Positions 10,834 through 21,360 of a stretch of DNA of 64,000 nt are shown piece by piece. Where the stretch lies: the NCBI GenBank assembly GCA_012295225.1, contig WMKK01000001.1, positions 737,451 to 801,450 on the forward strand. The letters are read 5' to 3'. The position numbers were made by a program, and so were the translations under genes. Positions within the stretch are counted from its first letter, which is position 1; every line of letters begins with the position of its first letter. Under the pieces are notes generated by a model. The model saw nothing but the letters and a program-made list of their open reading frames with translations. It searched no databases and was not told where the DNA came from. The stretch is from Ostreococcus mediterraneus (lineage: Eukaryota; Chlorophyta; Mamiellophyceae; Mamiellales; Bathycoccaceae).

Positions 10834-12157
10834 ATGTCCATGTTCGGGTCGTTAACGAGCGGGTCGTGGTTTGGAAGCTCGAAAGAAGGTGGTGAAGGCG
10901 CTGATAAGTTGTACGTTAAATGACGCGATGCGGCATGAGAACGCGGGTAAACGAGTGCGACGGGCGTGATGCATCATTGGTGCACGTTTGAACCCGAGTG
11001 ATGCGATGAAAACCCGTCGTGAGCGTGGAAACAGACGTGGATAGGTTGTGGCTGCAAGATGTGCTCGAGCGACTGACCGCGCGTGCTTTCACCTTTATCA
11101 TAGTGAAACGGATCCGAATAAGTTGTTTCACGAGTTCCCGCATCCGGAAAACTGGAAAGATAGAGTTGATGAGTTGGTGAAACGATTCGGTGGCGACGGC
11201 GGAGAAATTCCGAGCGCGATGTGCCCTTTGGGGGATCGCAAAGCAACAGCGCGGCGGTTTCTGGTCGCGCGTAAATATAGCTTGGATGATGCCGAAGCCG
11301 CGTTGAGAGAAGCAATGGAATGGCGTAAGACGGTCAAAATTGGCGACGCTGTCGGCGTGGATGCTATCTTGGCTGCCACACCGAGGTGGGATTTGTTGGC
11401 GGACAACCGAAAAATCATGATTGGAACTCCGTTTTTGTGCTACACCAAGCAAGGTTTCCCTGTTTACTTGTTGCGTTTAGGTAAAGGTGATTCCGCTTTA
11501 GCGACGTCAGCGAGCGAGGAGACGCACATTTATTCCACCATCATTCGTGGCGAACATTTGGTCAAGTCCATTATTCCAGAAGCTACTGCGCGTGCAAAGA
11601 AGCTCATCGAAGAGGGCAAAGAGCAGGAGGCGGCAAACGCAGATTACAATTCCTTAGTTGACAAGCAAGTGGTCATAATCGATATGGATGGTTTAGGTAT
11701 GTCCGCGCTCAGAGCGCTTTACGTGTTGAAAACCATCAATAGCGTTGCTTCGCACAACTACCCGGAACTTTCCAAGGCAATTTATGTCGTCAACGCGCCT
11801 TCAGTGTTCGATTATTTGTGGAGCGCCGTCAAGCCTCTTCTCGCCGTGCACACGCAGCACAAGATTAAAATTTTCAGCCAACCTGAAGAACAATATGCGG
11901 GTATCCAGAAGTTATTGAATGATGAAGACATCCCAGATTTCTTAGTGCCAGAAGGTAAGCCCGCCGGAGCAAAGGACACGGTGACAACGGTTGACGGTTT
12001 CATGCCCAAAGCCGTCAAGGCGATGGACGACTGGCTTCGATCTCTCACAAAATCAGGCAAGGCTGAAGCATTGGATAGCGAAGCGGTGAGCGCAACTATT
12101 GAAAAAATGGCTGCGATCGAAATCAATGAAGACTATGCTGCCGAAAAAGCGGAATAA
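10834..12157 (+). CDS. SEC14-like CRAL-TRIO lipid-transfer protein
   Basis: Two exons, 10834-10910 and 11104-12157, with a 193-nt intron (donor GTACGT, branch GACTGACC, acceptor CATAG); 376 residues. The splice joins ADK to FETDPNKLFHEFPHPENWK in frame. A CRAL-TRIO N-terminal domain (about 45-105, including ATARRFLVARKYSLDDAEAAL) precedes the lipid-binding domain (about 125-300) with VVIIDMDGLGMSALRALYVL and NYPELSKAIYVVNAPSVF, typical of SEC14. Family members exchange phosphatidylinositol and phosphatidylcholine between membranes. There is no GOLD or other fused domain. The C-terminal 60 residues are predicted helical. The exact ligand cannot be told from sequence. Confidence 0.85.
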
Positions 12158-12208
12158 CTCATGCTTGCTATATACATTTGACTACAATAACTATCGTGCA
12201 CTAAGCAA

Positions 12209-12865
12209 CTACAAAGAATCCATCGCCTCCATCACGGCTGTTTCAATCCCCACTAAACCATTGAGCGGCTTTGAGCAAAAGGTCATCCCGCATTCGCTCA
12301 AAACTTCATGCAAGCGTTCACTATCAAACAGGTACAAGTACGCCACGAGAGCTTCGAGCGCGCTAGCATCTCTATGCTCTTCACCTTTGTGCCCAGGTCT
12401 AGACTCGTGCCCAAAGTCACGCCCCCATTTTAAAACTGCTAATTCTGCATCCTTTAATACATTTCTTTCCAGCAGTCGGCTCAAGTGCGCGTGCATAGCT
12501 GAAGCGCTGCACCAACCCTTGGAGACGCCGTCTTGAGGTCGAATGGCCACCCCCGGCTTTTGCTTGGCATCATCGTCCTTTAATCGCTTTAGGATCATAT
12601 GCTGACGTGCATAAAGCTCCCACACGGCGTCACCGAGGTACGTATACGCTAGCGCCACTGATGGAGTGCGGTTCGCCAGGGATGCAGGAATGTGCTCGAG
12701 TGTCAAGCCGCCACGCTCCACTCTGTACTTTAACGACGTTTTGGGCGTCTGCGCGGACGTCGTCGGCTTTGATTTCTTCTTAGACCCGCATGTTATGATG
12801 AGCGCCCGGGCGTGGCCGAGCGACGCCCGCATCTTGGCGAGTTGTGAGGGAAGCGCGTCGAGCAT
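12209..12865 (-). CDS. Mini-ribonuclease III-like protein, probably plastid
   Basis: 218 residues from the ATG at 12865. The N-terminal 50 residues are Ser/Lys/Thr-rich and look like a transit peptide. Then comes a single RNase III-like catalytic fold without a dsRNA-binding domain: SVALAYTYLGDAVWELYARQ carries the signature Asp, and DASALEALVAYLYL carries the second acidic site. This is the layout of bacterial Mini-III (MrnC), which matures 23S rRNA ends, and of plant chloroplast RNC proteins, which act in rRNA maturation and intron turnover. A plastid rRNA-processing role is inferred. It is convergent with the SEC14 gene, 51 bases apart. Confidence 0.75.
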   Translation of the reverse strand: MLDALPSQLAKMRASLGHARALIITCGSKKKSKPTTSAQTPKTSLKYRVERGGLTLEHIPASLANRTPSVALAYTYLGDAVWELYARQHMILKRLKDDDAKQKPGVAIRPQDGVSKGWCSASAMHAHLSRLLERNVLKDAELAVLKWGRDFGHESRPGHKGEEHRDASALEALVAYLYLFDSERLHEVLSECGMTFCSKPLNGLVGIETAVMEAMDSL

Positions 12866-12935
12866 CTGCGACGTTTGTTTCCAAAGCTTATGTTTTTTAC
12901 ATGTTTGTGCTACTGTAGAGTGTTCTTAATAAGTT

Positions 12936-15731
12936 TTAATCAGCCTTTTTTGGTTCCTCCGCTTCTACTTCATCCTCCTCGAGACCCCAATCTTCTTCGG
13001 CTTCCGGTTCAGGGGCAACCTCCTCTTCGGCCTCCGGTTCAAGGGCAGCTTCTTCCTCTTGCGCCTCTTCAAACGCTTCCTCCTCGATGGCTTGTGCTTC
13101 TTCAGGCTCGGGTTCTTCCTCAACTTCAGCTTCTGGTTCAGGTTCTTCCTCAACTTCCGGTTCAGCTTCCGGCTCTTCGAACGTTTCGACCTCGTCCGCG
13201 ATGTCGATGTCTTCTACTTCACTGGCGAGAGCATCCACTTCATCGGTGAGCGAAGCGCCGTATACTTTGGCGGGGACAAATTTTCCAATCTCATGACGCG
13301 CCTGCTTTTCCGCGGCGAGCGCGTCTTCGAAACCCTCAAACAGTTCGAGGTGCCCAGTAGGATCAGCGAGGGCTTCAGCAGCCTTCTTGTTAATCTTTTT
13401 CAAGTCAGTCTTCCAAAGGGCGATGAGCTCAGAAACGCGGCTCGGCGCATACGTACGCGCCATAAATGCCGCTTCAGGAATACGGTTCGTTTCAATCAAC
13501 AAATCGAGACATCCATCGATATCCTTGAGCATGAACATGCAAATGAAAGCAACATTATTTTTGCTTTTCGCTTTAGCGTCCACAGCGAGTTGTTTCAGGG
13601 TCTCAGGAGAACCCGCAGATGCGGCGAGCAGCAACTGTCCAGAGAGATCGCCCGACTTTTCCAAGCACTTATTCGTGAGTTCGAGGTCACCGATGGACAT
13701 TGCGAGTTCGCCAAGTTGTTTCCACTTGGACTCATTCGCACCTTGAGTCTCCACGATTTCACGAGCGATGCCAAGTTCACCCAACTGAACGGCAAGTTCA
13801 AACTTGAAGTCGGGGTCAGTGGCAATGCGCAGCGCGTCCGACACCAAGCCTCGTGACTCCAAGAAGCGCGCGATGCTGTTGTGTCGATCGACGGGAATGC
13901 TTTCGAGAATTTCCTCGGCAGCTTCTAATTCCCCACGAAGGATCAAGGTCTTGAACTCGACCACAGTCAAAAGCAAGGTGAATGAGACAATGCCAAAGTT
14001 CTTGTCCATCAAGTAGACGCGGTTTTGCGCAGCGAGGTAGCCCAAGATGTACATGGAGCGATCCAAGTGCGTAAGCGTTGTCACTTCACCCCCGACGCAA
14101 TAATTCAATCGGCGATCCGTATTGTTGTAAATGAAGCAGTCTCCAACCCAAATACCTGTCACAACGCTCTCATTAATTTCAGCAATCAACTCGAACGACT
14201 CCTCGACGCCTTCGCTCTCATCAACCTGGCCAGAAGCGAACGCCTCGGCGGTCGCTTCCAAATTGTATCGCAAGATGAAAAAGCTCGTGTCGCTGATGAT
14301 CGTTACCATTTCACCCGATTCGCTCCAGATCACATTCTTCACAGACACATCTAAGCGACGAATGACGCGGCATTCGTCCCAGTCGTAGAAGCAAATAAAA
14401 TCCGTCGAGCGAAGACCCAGCAGTGCACCACCGTACAAACCTTCCGCAGTAAAGTGCGGGCGGAACGAGTTCTTCTCCGTAAAGTTCTTGAACACCTTAA
14501 TCTTGCTAGAACTCTCGCGTACAGCGTATTCACTCGGATCAAGGCTCCATGCAAATTCGATCGCGCTCCCAAAGCTCTTGTTTCTCCACGCGAGAGCGGT
14601 GTAAATGATATACTCGCCATCGCCACAGACGGCGACAAAACGACCATTCGGGTTGTGCTCCAAGCTTTGCGGATAGAGTTCGGTGTTACCCAAATCCTTT
14701 GCCGGCAATGGAAGTCGTTCGCCGTCGGTGACTTCGAAATCTGCCGGCAACGCCTTGACGTTTGTGGTTTGTACTTCGTTGTGCTTGCACCAGATGATCT
14801 TCCCCGTGCTATCCATGCTCGCCACGGGCTCTTCGCGACCGATCTTGAACATCACAGTACCTTCATCGTAACCGATCGCTACAGAGTTCGAGCCCTTCAA
14901 GCATCCGATCGCCCAAACCCGCTCTAAACCATAATTCAACGTGTTCTCCAACCGGTACGTGTTTTGATGCCAGATTCGCAAAGTACCATCTTCGCTACCG
15001 GTGATGATGACTGGAAGCTCGGGGTGAAAGCTCACCGCAGAAACGTTGTGCGCGTGTCCCTCGAGCGTCTGCACGCACGTTTTCGTTTGATAATCCCAGA
15101 TCTTGGCTAATTTATCATCAGCGCCAGAGATCAAGTACGGGCGATCGCCGCCGGTGAAGTAATCGACGCAGTTCACTCCCTTCTCGTGTCCTTCCAAGGT
15201 GTAGTTAGCCACTGGGCTGGTGATATTCCACACCTTCACCGTGCGATCGAGGGAAGCGGAGGCGAAAGTGTTTGTATCTTTCGGGTTGAACACCACGTGC
15301 ATGACGTAATGCGAGTGCCCCTCGAACACCATCCCGCACTCCCATTGTCGCTCCCAATCCCACAACTTGATCAACATATCATCAGAACACGTCACAATAT
15401 ACGGTTGCGTCGGGTGCACCGCGATCGATCGAATATAGTCGCTATGCGCCTCAAACCCGACCACGAGCTCGCTCGTGTTGTAGTTGTACACCCGAATAAA
15501 CATATCGTCGCTCCCCGTCACGATCCATTGCTTACGCGCGATCCATTTCGACGTACGAACGGGCAATTCCGTCACCTCAAACGACTTCACCAACGAATTC
15601 GTCTCATAATCCCACACCGCAACGTTCCCAGTGTACAAATTCGTCAAGATCCACGGTTCCGTCGGGTGAATGTCCACGCCTTTCACCCGGTCGCTCCGTT
15701 GTACGAGTTTCCTCTTAATGTCTAAACGCAT
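12936..15731 (-). CDS. COPB2: Coatomer subunit beta' (COPI)
   Basis: 931 residues from the ATG at 15731, which gives the family N terminus MRLDIKRKLVQRSDRVKGVD. WD40 repeats form the first propeller (about 10-310, with GHSHYVMHVVFNPKD and GHAHNVSAVSFHPELPV), followed by the second propeller and an alpha-solenoid to about 790. The last 110 residues are an unusual Glu/Pro/Ala-rich tail (many EPEPEAEVEEEP-type units), longer and more repetitive than in animals. Beta'-COP is part of the cage-forming B-subcomplex of COPI and binds dilysine cargo for Golgi-to-ER transport. It is divergent from the aspartate-semialdehyde dehydrogenase gene. Confidence 0.93.
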   Translation of the reverse strand: MRLDIKRKLVQRSDRVKGVDIHPTEPWILTNLYTGNVAVWDYETNSLVKSFEVTELPVRTSKWIARKQWIVTGSDDMFIRVYNYNTSELVVGFEAHSDYIRSIAVHPTQPYIVTCSDDMLIKLWDWERQWECGMVFEGHSHYVMHVVFNPKDTNTFASASLDRTVKVWNITSPVANYTLEGHEKGVNCVDYFTGGDRPYLISGADDKLAKIWDYQTKTCVQTLEGHAHNVSAVSFHPELPVIITGSEDGTLRIWHQNTYRLENTLNYGLERVWAIGCLKGSNSVAIGYDEGTVMFKIGREEPVASMDSTGKIIWCKHNEVQTTNVKALPADFEVTDGERLPLPAKDLGNTELYPQSLEHNPNGRFVAVCGDGEYIIYTALAWRNKSFGSAIEFAWSLDPSEYAVRESSSKIKVFKNFTEKNSFRPHFTAEGLYGGALLGLRSTDFICFYDWDECRVIRRLDVSVKNVIWSESGEMVTIISDTSFFILRYNLEATAEAFASGQVDESEGVEESFELIAEINESVVTGIWVGDCFIYNNTDRRLNYCVGGEVTTLTHLDRSMYILGYLAAQNRVYLMDKNFGIVSFTLLLTVVEFKTLILRGELEAAEEILESIPVDRHNSIARFLESRGLVSDALRIATDPDFKFELAVQLGELGIAREIVETQGANESKWKQLGELAMSIGDLELTNKCLEKSGDLSGQLLLAASAGSPETLKQLAVDAKAKSKNNVAFICMFMLKDIDGCLDLLIETNRIPEAAFMARTYAPSRVSELIALWKTDLKKINKKAAEALADPTGHLELFEGFEDALAAEKQARHEIGKFVPAKVYGASLTDEVDALASEVEDIDIADEVETFEEPEAEPEVEEEPEPEAEVEEEPEPEEAQAIEEEAFEEAQEEEAALEPEAEEEVAPEPEAEEDWGLEEDEVEAEEPKKAD

Positions 15732-16114
15732 CGTGGCGTGTGACGACGAAGACAAAACACACCGACACTATTTTGTGCCGCTCTCGCGTCGTCGCGCGCT
15801 CGCGTCGTCGACGGCGGCGGTCTGACGCGCGCGCGCGCTCAACGATCACACGGAACTCCACAGGTCACACTTCACTCGGCGTACATAGACCCTAACTGCC
15901 GTACATTACGTAACCAATACCACTACTTAAACCATACCCCGCCTATCATTTGAATAGGGTTTCGTCACCACCGATGGCGCCACCGCGTCCCGCGCCGCGT
16001 CGCCGCGCGTCGCCGCACACCCCACCGCGCGCGCCGCACGTTCGCAGCGCACGCACTCACGGACATCTTCGCGTCCGTCGTCCCTGTGTCGTCGTCGTCG
16101 TCAGACAGAGCGTC
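15732..16114. promoter_or_regulatory. Divergent promoter region, COPB2 / aspartate-semialdehyde dehydrogenase
   Basis: 383 bases between the ATGs. The half nearest COPB2 is GC-rich; the middle (about 15880-15960) is AT-richer, with CCAAT at 15912-15916. The stretch from about 15974 is open in the frame of the downstream gene and could be a longer transit peptide, but it is Pro/Arg-rich and unlike one. Confidence 0.45.
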
Positions 16115-17281
16115 ATGTCTTTCGCATTCGCCGCGCCGTGCGCGAGCGCCAAGGCGTCGTACGCGGCGTCATCATCCGCGTCGCTGCGTCGCCCGTCGAC
16201 GCGCGCCGCGCAGCGACGCACCGCGTCCGTGGTGCGCGTGAACGCGGCGAAGACCGCGGATGGGCCCGCGGTGGTGATCGCGGGCATCACCGGCGCGGTC
16301 GGGCAGGAATTCTTGCGCGTGCTCAAGGAGCGCAATTTTCCATACAAGTCGATGAAGATGCTGGCGTCGGCGCGAAGCGCGGGGAGTAAAGTGGAATTCG
16401 ATGGTGAGACGTACGTGGTGGAGGAACTCACCGCGGATTCGTTCGATGGGCAAGATATTGCGTTGTTCTCCGCTGGTGGGTCGATTTCGAAGAAGTTTGG
16501 CCCGGTCGCGGTGGAGAAGGGGTGCTTTGTCGTGGACAACTCGAGCGCGTTTCGCATGACGGAGGGCGTGCCGCTCGTGGTTCCCGAGGTGAACCCGGAA
16601 GCGATGGCGCATATGAAGCTTGGAGGTAAGGCGGGGATCGTTGCGAACCCGAACTGCTCGACGATTATTGCGTTGATGGCGGTGACGCCGATTCACCGCG
16701 TGGCGACGGTGGAGCGCATGGTTGTGTCGACGTATCAAGCGGCGTCTGGCGCCGGCGCGCTTGCGATGAAGGAGTTGGAGCAACAAACGAGAGAGTTGGT
16801 GAACGATGGCGAGGTGAAGACCATGGAAATCTTCAAGTGGCAATACGCGTTTAACTTGTTCTCGCACAACGCACCGATGACGGAGAATGGTTACAACGAG
16901 GAGGAAATGAAAATGGTGAAGGAGACGCGTAAGATTTGGAACTTCAACGACGTGAACATCACCGCGACATGCATTCGCGTTCCGGTGATGCGTGCGCACG
17001 CTGAATCCATCAACTTGACGTTGAAGAACCCGCTCGACGAAAAGAAGGCTCGCGAGATCTTATCCAAGGCTGAAGGCGTGACGCTCATTGACGACCGCGC
17101 GAACAACCGCTTCCCCACCCCGCTCGACGCCACCGACAACGACGACGTCTACGTCGGTCGCATTCGTCAAGACATCTCCCAACCCAACAACAAGGGCCTC
17201 GATCTCTTCGTGTGCGGTGATCAAATCAAGAAGGGTGCTGCGCTCAATGCCGTGCAATGTGCCGAACTCTTGCTCAAGTAA
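16115..17281 (+). CDS. ASD: Aspartate-semialdehyde dehydrogenase, plastid
   Basis: 388 residues from the ATG at 16115. The first 45 residues (MSFAFAAPCASAKASYAASS onward) are a typical plastid transit peptide rich in Ala, Ser and Arg. The enzyme makes L-aspartate-4-semialdehyde from aspartyl phosphate with NADPH, the branch point to lysine, threonine and methionine. The Rossmann motif is AGITGAVGQEFLRVL. The catalytic cysteine is in NPNCSTI (about Cys181), with substrate-binding YQAASGAGA and RVPVMRAHAES downstream. Length is normal. The frame is open upstream (a possible ATG at 15974), but that extension is low-complexity. No introns. Confidence 0.93.
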   Translation: MSFAFAAPCASAKASYAASSSASLRRPSTRAAQRRTASVVRVNAAKTADGPAVVIAGITGAVGQEFLRVLKERNFPYKSMKMLASARSAGSKVEFDGETYVVEELTADSFDGQDIALFSAGGSISKKFGPVAVEKGCFVVDNSSAFRMTEGVPLVVPEVNPEAMAHMKLGGKAGIVANPNCSTIIALMAVTPIHRVATVERMVVSTYQAASGAGALAMKELEQQTRELVNDGEVKTMEIFKWQYAFNLFSHNAPMTENGYNEEEMKMVKETRKIWNFNDVNITATCIRVPVMRAHAESINLTLKNPLDEKKAREILSKAEGVTLIDDRANNRFPTPLDATDNDDVYVGRIRQDISQPNNKGLDLFVCGDQIKKGAALNAVQCAELLLK

Positions 17282-17399
17282 CTTATAATACGCAGTCACT
17301 TTTTTAATACTCAAACGCAAAAAAGTTCTCCTCACACGCCGGCTTGCTAAGTACTTTTCATCCGCCCGCTCGCCCGCTCGCGCGCTCGCACAACACGCG

Positions 17400-18502
17400 A
17401 TGACGACCTCGAGCGTCATCGCACCGCTCGCAAAACTCACGGCAAATGATAAAATCCTCGTTGAAGCGCTCGCAGGTACACGTCGTGCCCTCGCGTCATC
17501 GCTGCTTGAGTACTCACCTACGCACGTGTTTTCGACCACAATCCAGGCGCGCTCGGAGGTTTAGCGTCAACGCTTGCGTTATATCCTATCGACACAATCA
17601 AAACACGCATTCAAGCAGAAACGGCAGCGGAAGTGAGAGAAAACGGCGAGAGAGGTAACGGTTTGGGGTGGCTCGCGAGGCTCTCGAGCGTGATAAAGAC
17701 CGAGGGCATCGCAGCGTTGTATTCTGGCGCGAGCGCAAAGTCTGTGCATTCATTATCATCGAGTTTTCTGTACTTTTTAGCGTTTACGAGGCTAAAGACG
17801 ACGTATGAAGAAAAGTTTGGGAAGAAGATTGGCGTGGGTGCGACGCTCGTGGCGGCTTCTTTGGCGGGGTGCTGCAACGTCCTTGTCACCGAGCCTTTAG
17901 ATACATATTCGACAAGAAAGCAGCTTGAACGTAAGAGTGACGGAAATTCACCATTGCCGTTGACGCCATCGACACAGTCGAGTGAAGTCGAAGAGTTTGA
18001 TGCCACTTTAAAGGCGTTGCGCGGGGAGTCAACGAAGACGTCTAAGACGACTGCTTCGCCGGGTTTGTATAACGGATTATACGCATCACTAGTGCTTACG
18101 ATAAACCCGGCGATTCAATACACGGTATTCGAGCAACTACGACAACGATTGATGCGTGCGTTAAACATTCGAGCGCAGAGACGAGGGGCGCTAAAACCTG
18201 TGGTCGAATTATCGACATTTGACGCGTTTATCCTCGGAGCGACGTCGAAGGCGGCGGCGACATTAGTGACTTATCCATTAGTTCGCGCAAAGGTTTTGCA
18301 GAAAGCGAGCACTAAATTGGAAGATAGGCAGTCATTATTAGGAACGTTAGAGCGCGTGTATCGCGAAGAAGGTGTGGGAGGAATGTATAAAGGACTCGAT
18401 GCGCAGCTCGTAAAAACTGTTCTCGCCGGCGCGTTGGCGTTGACGATTAAAGAGAAGAGCTTCAAATCAGCGCTCCTCCTCGTGATGCTCGTGAAGCAAT
18501 AG
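17400..18502 (+). CDS. Peroxisomal-type adenine nucleotide carrier (SLC25 family)
   Basis: Two exons, 17400-17475 and 17547-18502, with a 71-nt intron; 343 residues. The join restores the first carrier repeat (GGLASTLALYPIDTIKTR). The three mitochondrial-carrier signatures read YPIDTIKTR, EPLDTYSTRK and a weaker YPLVRAKV. The block NPAIQYTVFEQLRQRLM is characteristic of plant PNC1/2 and animal PMP34, which import ATP into peroxisomes in exchange for AMP for fatty-acid activation. Residues about 170-215 (Ser/Thr/Glu-rich) are an insert between repeats. This is the only intron in the window with an atypical donor (GTACAC) and no CTRAC branch. A different nucleotide-like substrate is possible. 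Confidence 0.82.
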
Positions 18503-18685
18503 ATGATTATGATTATGATGAAGACGACTTAGATGTGCAAATTGTAACGCCACATATTTTCAGAGTAGTTTATCCCGAGTCTATGGACACGCGTGTATGG
18601 ACATCGAGCAGACGCTTGGCTGTTTGCTAAAAAGGCTTTCTTGGAAATTGCAAGCTCTATATCGCCGCGACTAAACAAGAACTTT

Positions 18686-19522
18686 CTACGTGCGATTTTG
18701 CCAGAAAAACGCGCACACGACGGCGATATCATCCATTTTACCGCCGATGATGTCCTTCTTGGAAAATCTACCGTCAGACACCTTACGCGCCTCTTGTGTA
18801 AAAGGCGAGTCGTACTCTGGATCACACGAGTAACCAAACGCTAACGTGGCAATCGCTTCGGCACATGCTTCAGCATCACCGTCATGCTTAGCGCACAACG
18901 CGGCGATTTCATCGTGAGGAACGTTGTCCCATAAACCATCCGAGCCAAGGACGAGCGCATCTCCATCCTTTAATTTTACCTCGACACGATCTGCTGCGGA
19001 AGGCTTATCACCTTCGGGGTACACCTTCTCCCACCCTAATTGATACGGCAAATTGAACTCATGTTGCTGCGACGCTGTGCGATAGATGCATTCTCCCGAG
19101 CGCGCAACCATCGCGCCAGCGTCACCCAAGTTCGCGATTTCCAACACTCCACCGTTTTGAAGGACGGCAATGCACGCGGTGCAAGATCCAATCACTTGCG
19201 TACTAGCATGTGCATCCGTCATAATCTGCACCGGATCCCTCGTCCCTCGCATTGCTGACTCTGCGCTCTTCTCTGCAAACTTTTCGCTGTACTCTGCCGG
19301 GTCAACGCCCTCCTCAGCCCAACCGCCGACGCCATCGAAAACACCAAAAGCACCCGATTGCTTGAGCACAAAACACGAATCTTCACCCCCTTTCGCAGCC
19401 TTATCGGGATGCGGCACCAAAATCGCCCCCGCACTCATCACCTCCAGAGTAGAAATCCACTCATCCGTCTCCGCAGTCGACCCTCTCGTCGTCGTCCTCG
19501 CGCCTCTGCTGTGATATCGCCC

Positions 19523-19559
<37 letters not shown>

Positions 19560-19669
19560 CTCGTCGTCGTCCCACACGTCGATACCGCATTCACTCGTCG
19601 TCCACACAACGCACGCGCACCACTCGTCGTCATCGTCATCGACGCCACCGCTCGCGCGCGCATCAACAT
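18686..19669 (-). CDS. PP2C-family protein phosphatase, PTC7/PPTC7 type
   Basis: 327 residues from the ATG at 19669 (a second ATG lies two codons downstream). The first 65 residues are an Ala/Arg/Thr-rich organelle-targeting region with an 11-residue Thr run. PP2C motifs in order: GGEDSCFV, GAFGVFDGVGGWAEEGVDP (metal-binding Asp-Gly), IANLGDAGAMV, LVLGSDGLWDNV and GKMDDIAVVCAFF. This matches the PTC7 subgroup, Mn/Mg-dependent Ser/Thr phosphatases of mitochondria or plastids (in yeast Ptc7 acts on coenzyme Q synthesis). It is convergent with the carrier gene and divergent from the NOG1-like GTPase. Substrates cannot be inferred. Confidence 0.85.
19525..19571. repeat. (TCG)n microsatellite in coding sequence
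   Basis: About 15 near-perfect TCG triplets with one interruption at 19559-19560. On the minus strand they encode the poly-Thr run in the targeting region of the PP2C phosphatase. Confidence 0.85.
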
Positions 19670-19883
19670 CGTTCCACCGAATCAATCAATCCCTTCTCGT
19701 CGCGCTCGCGCGAGCTCACGTCGCGCCACCGCCGCACCGCGCGCGTCGACACGCGTCCACGCGGTCGCGGCGTCACCCACACCCCTCGGCTCCACCCTCT
19801 GGTCTCGCGACACCGCGACCGCGACGTCCACCGTCGCTGAATGCCGCGTGAAACGCCGCGCCATTGCGCGACGCATCGCATAA

Positions 19884-21293
19884 ATGCGCGCCGTCGCATC
19901 GTCGCTCGCGCCGCGCTCGCACGCCATCGCGCGCGTCGTCTATCGCAGCGCGCACGCGATGACGACGACGACGACGCTGACGATGACGTCGACGCGCGGC
20001 GCGATTAGCGCGACGGCGACGGGCGTGGGGCGCGGTCCGGCGGCGCCGCGGCGGTGGTTGGCGCGCGGTTCGCGGGCGGGCGATGGCGACGGTGGCGAGG
20101 GCGCGGGCGAGGGTGAAGGCGAGGGTGGTGACGACGGGGGCGGGGTGGCGACGAAGCGGTCGTATCGTCCAGGGGCGCTGAACCGGTTGCCGAATGTGTC
20201 CCCGGGGGAGCAGCTCATCGCGAGCGCGGTGAAACGCGCGAGTCGCGTGACGCCGAATAGAGGATTGAAAGAAGCCGCACGGGAGAGGAGTAAGGGGCAG
20301 AAACAATTAGATGCGCTTACGGCGGGGTTGTGTACGCCGTTGAAGGGGTATGTGAAGGGATTTCCATCGCCCGAGCGGTTGCATCCGTTTGAGCGCGCGT
20401 TGCTCGAGCTCACGTTGAGCGACAAAAAGTATCGAACGACGATTGAGCAGGTTGATACGCTGCGTAAAGGTCTTCTAGGGGTAGGTAAAGGATTTTCAGC
20501 GCAAGTGACGAAAACTTCGGGGATAAAAGATGCGGAAGCGGTGCGTGAGCAAGGCTTTAAAGAGGTGGAGGCGTTTTACAGAAGGTCATCGCGTCACGTG
20601 GACGACTTGAAGTCGATTGCGCAGCTGCTCCGACGACTTCCAGTGGCGGAATTGGAGACACCTACGGTTGCGCTCGTTGGTGCACCAAATGTAGGCAAGA
20701 GCTCACTCGTGCGCGTCTTGTCTAGTGGACAACCCGAGGTGTGCAATTACCCGTTTACGACAAAGGGTATCAAAATGGGGCACTTTTTCATAGACGACGA
20801 GCGCCATATTGTCACCGATACCCCAGGATTGCTTGCTCGCGATGATATTGATAGGAACAAAATCGAAATGCTGACAATCGCTACGTTGGAGCACTTACCA
20901 ACGTGCGTTATATTCGTCACTGACTTGTCTGGGCTTTCGGGAACTTCCATCGACGACCAACTCAAGCTTCGCGAAGAAATTTATAAAACGTTTGCTCATC
21001 GTCGACCGTGGATTGATGTATTTTCGAAATGCGCACTCGTTCCGGTTCTTGGAGGAACACACGAAAAGGACATGGAGACATTGTGGGGCGAGGAGGAGAT
21101 TGCCGAGGCGAATCGAGCGATTGCGGCGATCCCCAAAGCCATGTCCACGAGCGCGGACGAACAGTTGGGTATCGCCGAACTCAAAGACGCGCTTGCGACG
21201 CTACTCGGTGAGCATAAGCAATCATTACCTGCATCACGAGACGATTATACTCGTGAAAAAGACGATAGACCGGAATATATCCATATGTTGTAA
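19884..21293 (+). CDS. NOG1-like GTPase, probably organellar
   Basis: 469 residues from the ATG at 19884. The first 80 residues are a targeting region followed by a Gly/Glu/Asp-rich linker. The NOG1 N-terminal helical domain (about 90-255) precedes an OBG-type GTPase domain: G1 GAPNVGKSS near 267, switch region NYPFTTKGIKMGHF, and G3 DTPGL. The base-specificity loop expected as NKxD reads FSKCAL, so the usual Asp is missing. Length is below that of nucleolar NOG1 (about 650), matching the short organelle-type homologues that help assemble the ribosomal large subunit. Plastid or mitochondrial ribosome assembly is an inference. No introns. Confidence 0.8.
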   Translation: MRAVASSLAPRSHAIARVVYRSAHAMTTTTTLTMTSTRGAISATATGVGRGPAAPRRWLARGSRAGDGDGGEGAGEGEGEGGDDGGGVATKRSYRPGALNRLPNVSPGEQLIASAVKRASRVTPNRGLKEAARERSKGQKQLDALTAGLCTPLKGYVKGFPSPERLHPFERALLELTLSDKKYRTTIEQVDTLRKGLLGVGKGFSAQVTKTSGIKDAEAVREQGFKEVEAFYRRSSRHVDDLKSIAQLLRRLPVAELETPTVALVGAPNVGKSSLVRVLSSGQPEVCNYPFTTKGIKMGHFFIDDERHIVTDTPGLLARDDIDRNKIEMLTIATLEHLPTCVIFVTDLSGLSGTSIDDQLKLREEIYKTFAHRRPWIDVFSKCALVPVLGGTHEKDMETLWGEEEIAEANRAIAAIPKAMSTSADEQLGIAELKDALATLLGEHKQSLPASRDDYTREKDDRPEYIHML

Positions 21294-21360
21294 TTTTTTG
21301 AAAAATTTGCGTTTGTATTTTTTTAACAACTCCGACGAATTTTGTGTCGGCAATCAACTT

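Noticed and set aside
15950-16114. N-terminal extension of aspartate-semialdehyde dehydrogenase
   Set aside because: It has no ATG at the very start and is Pro/Arg-rich; the 16115 ATG gives a proper transit peptide.
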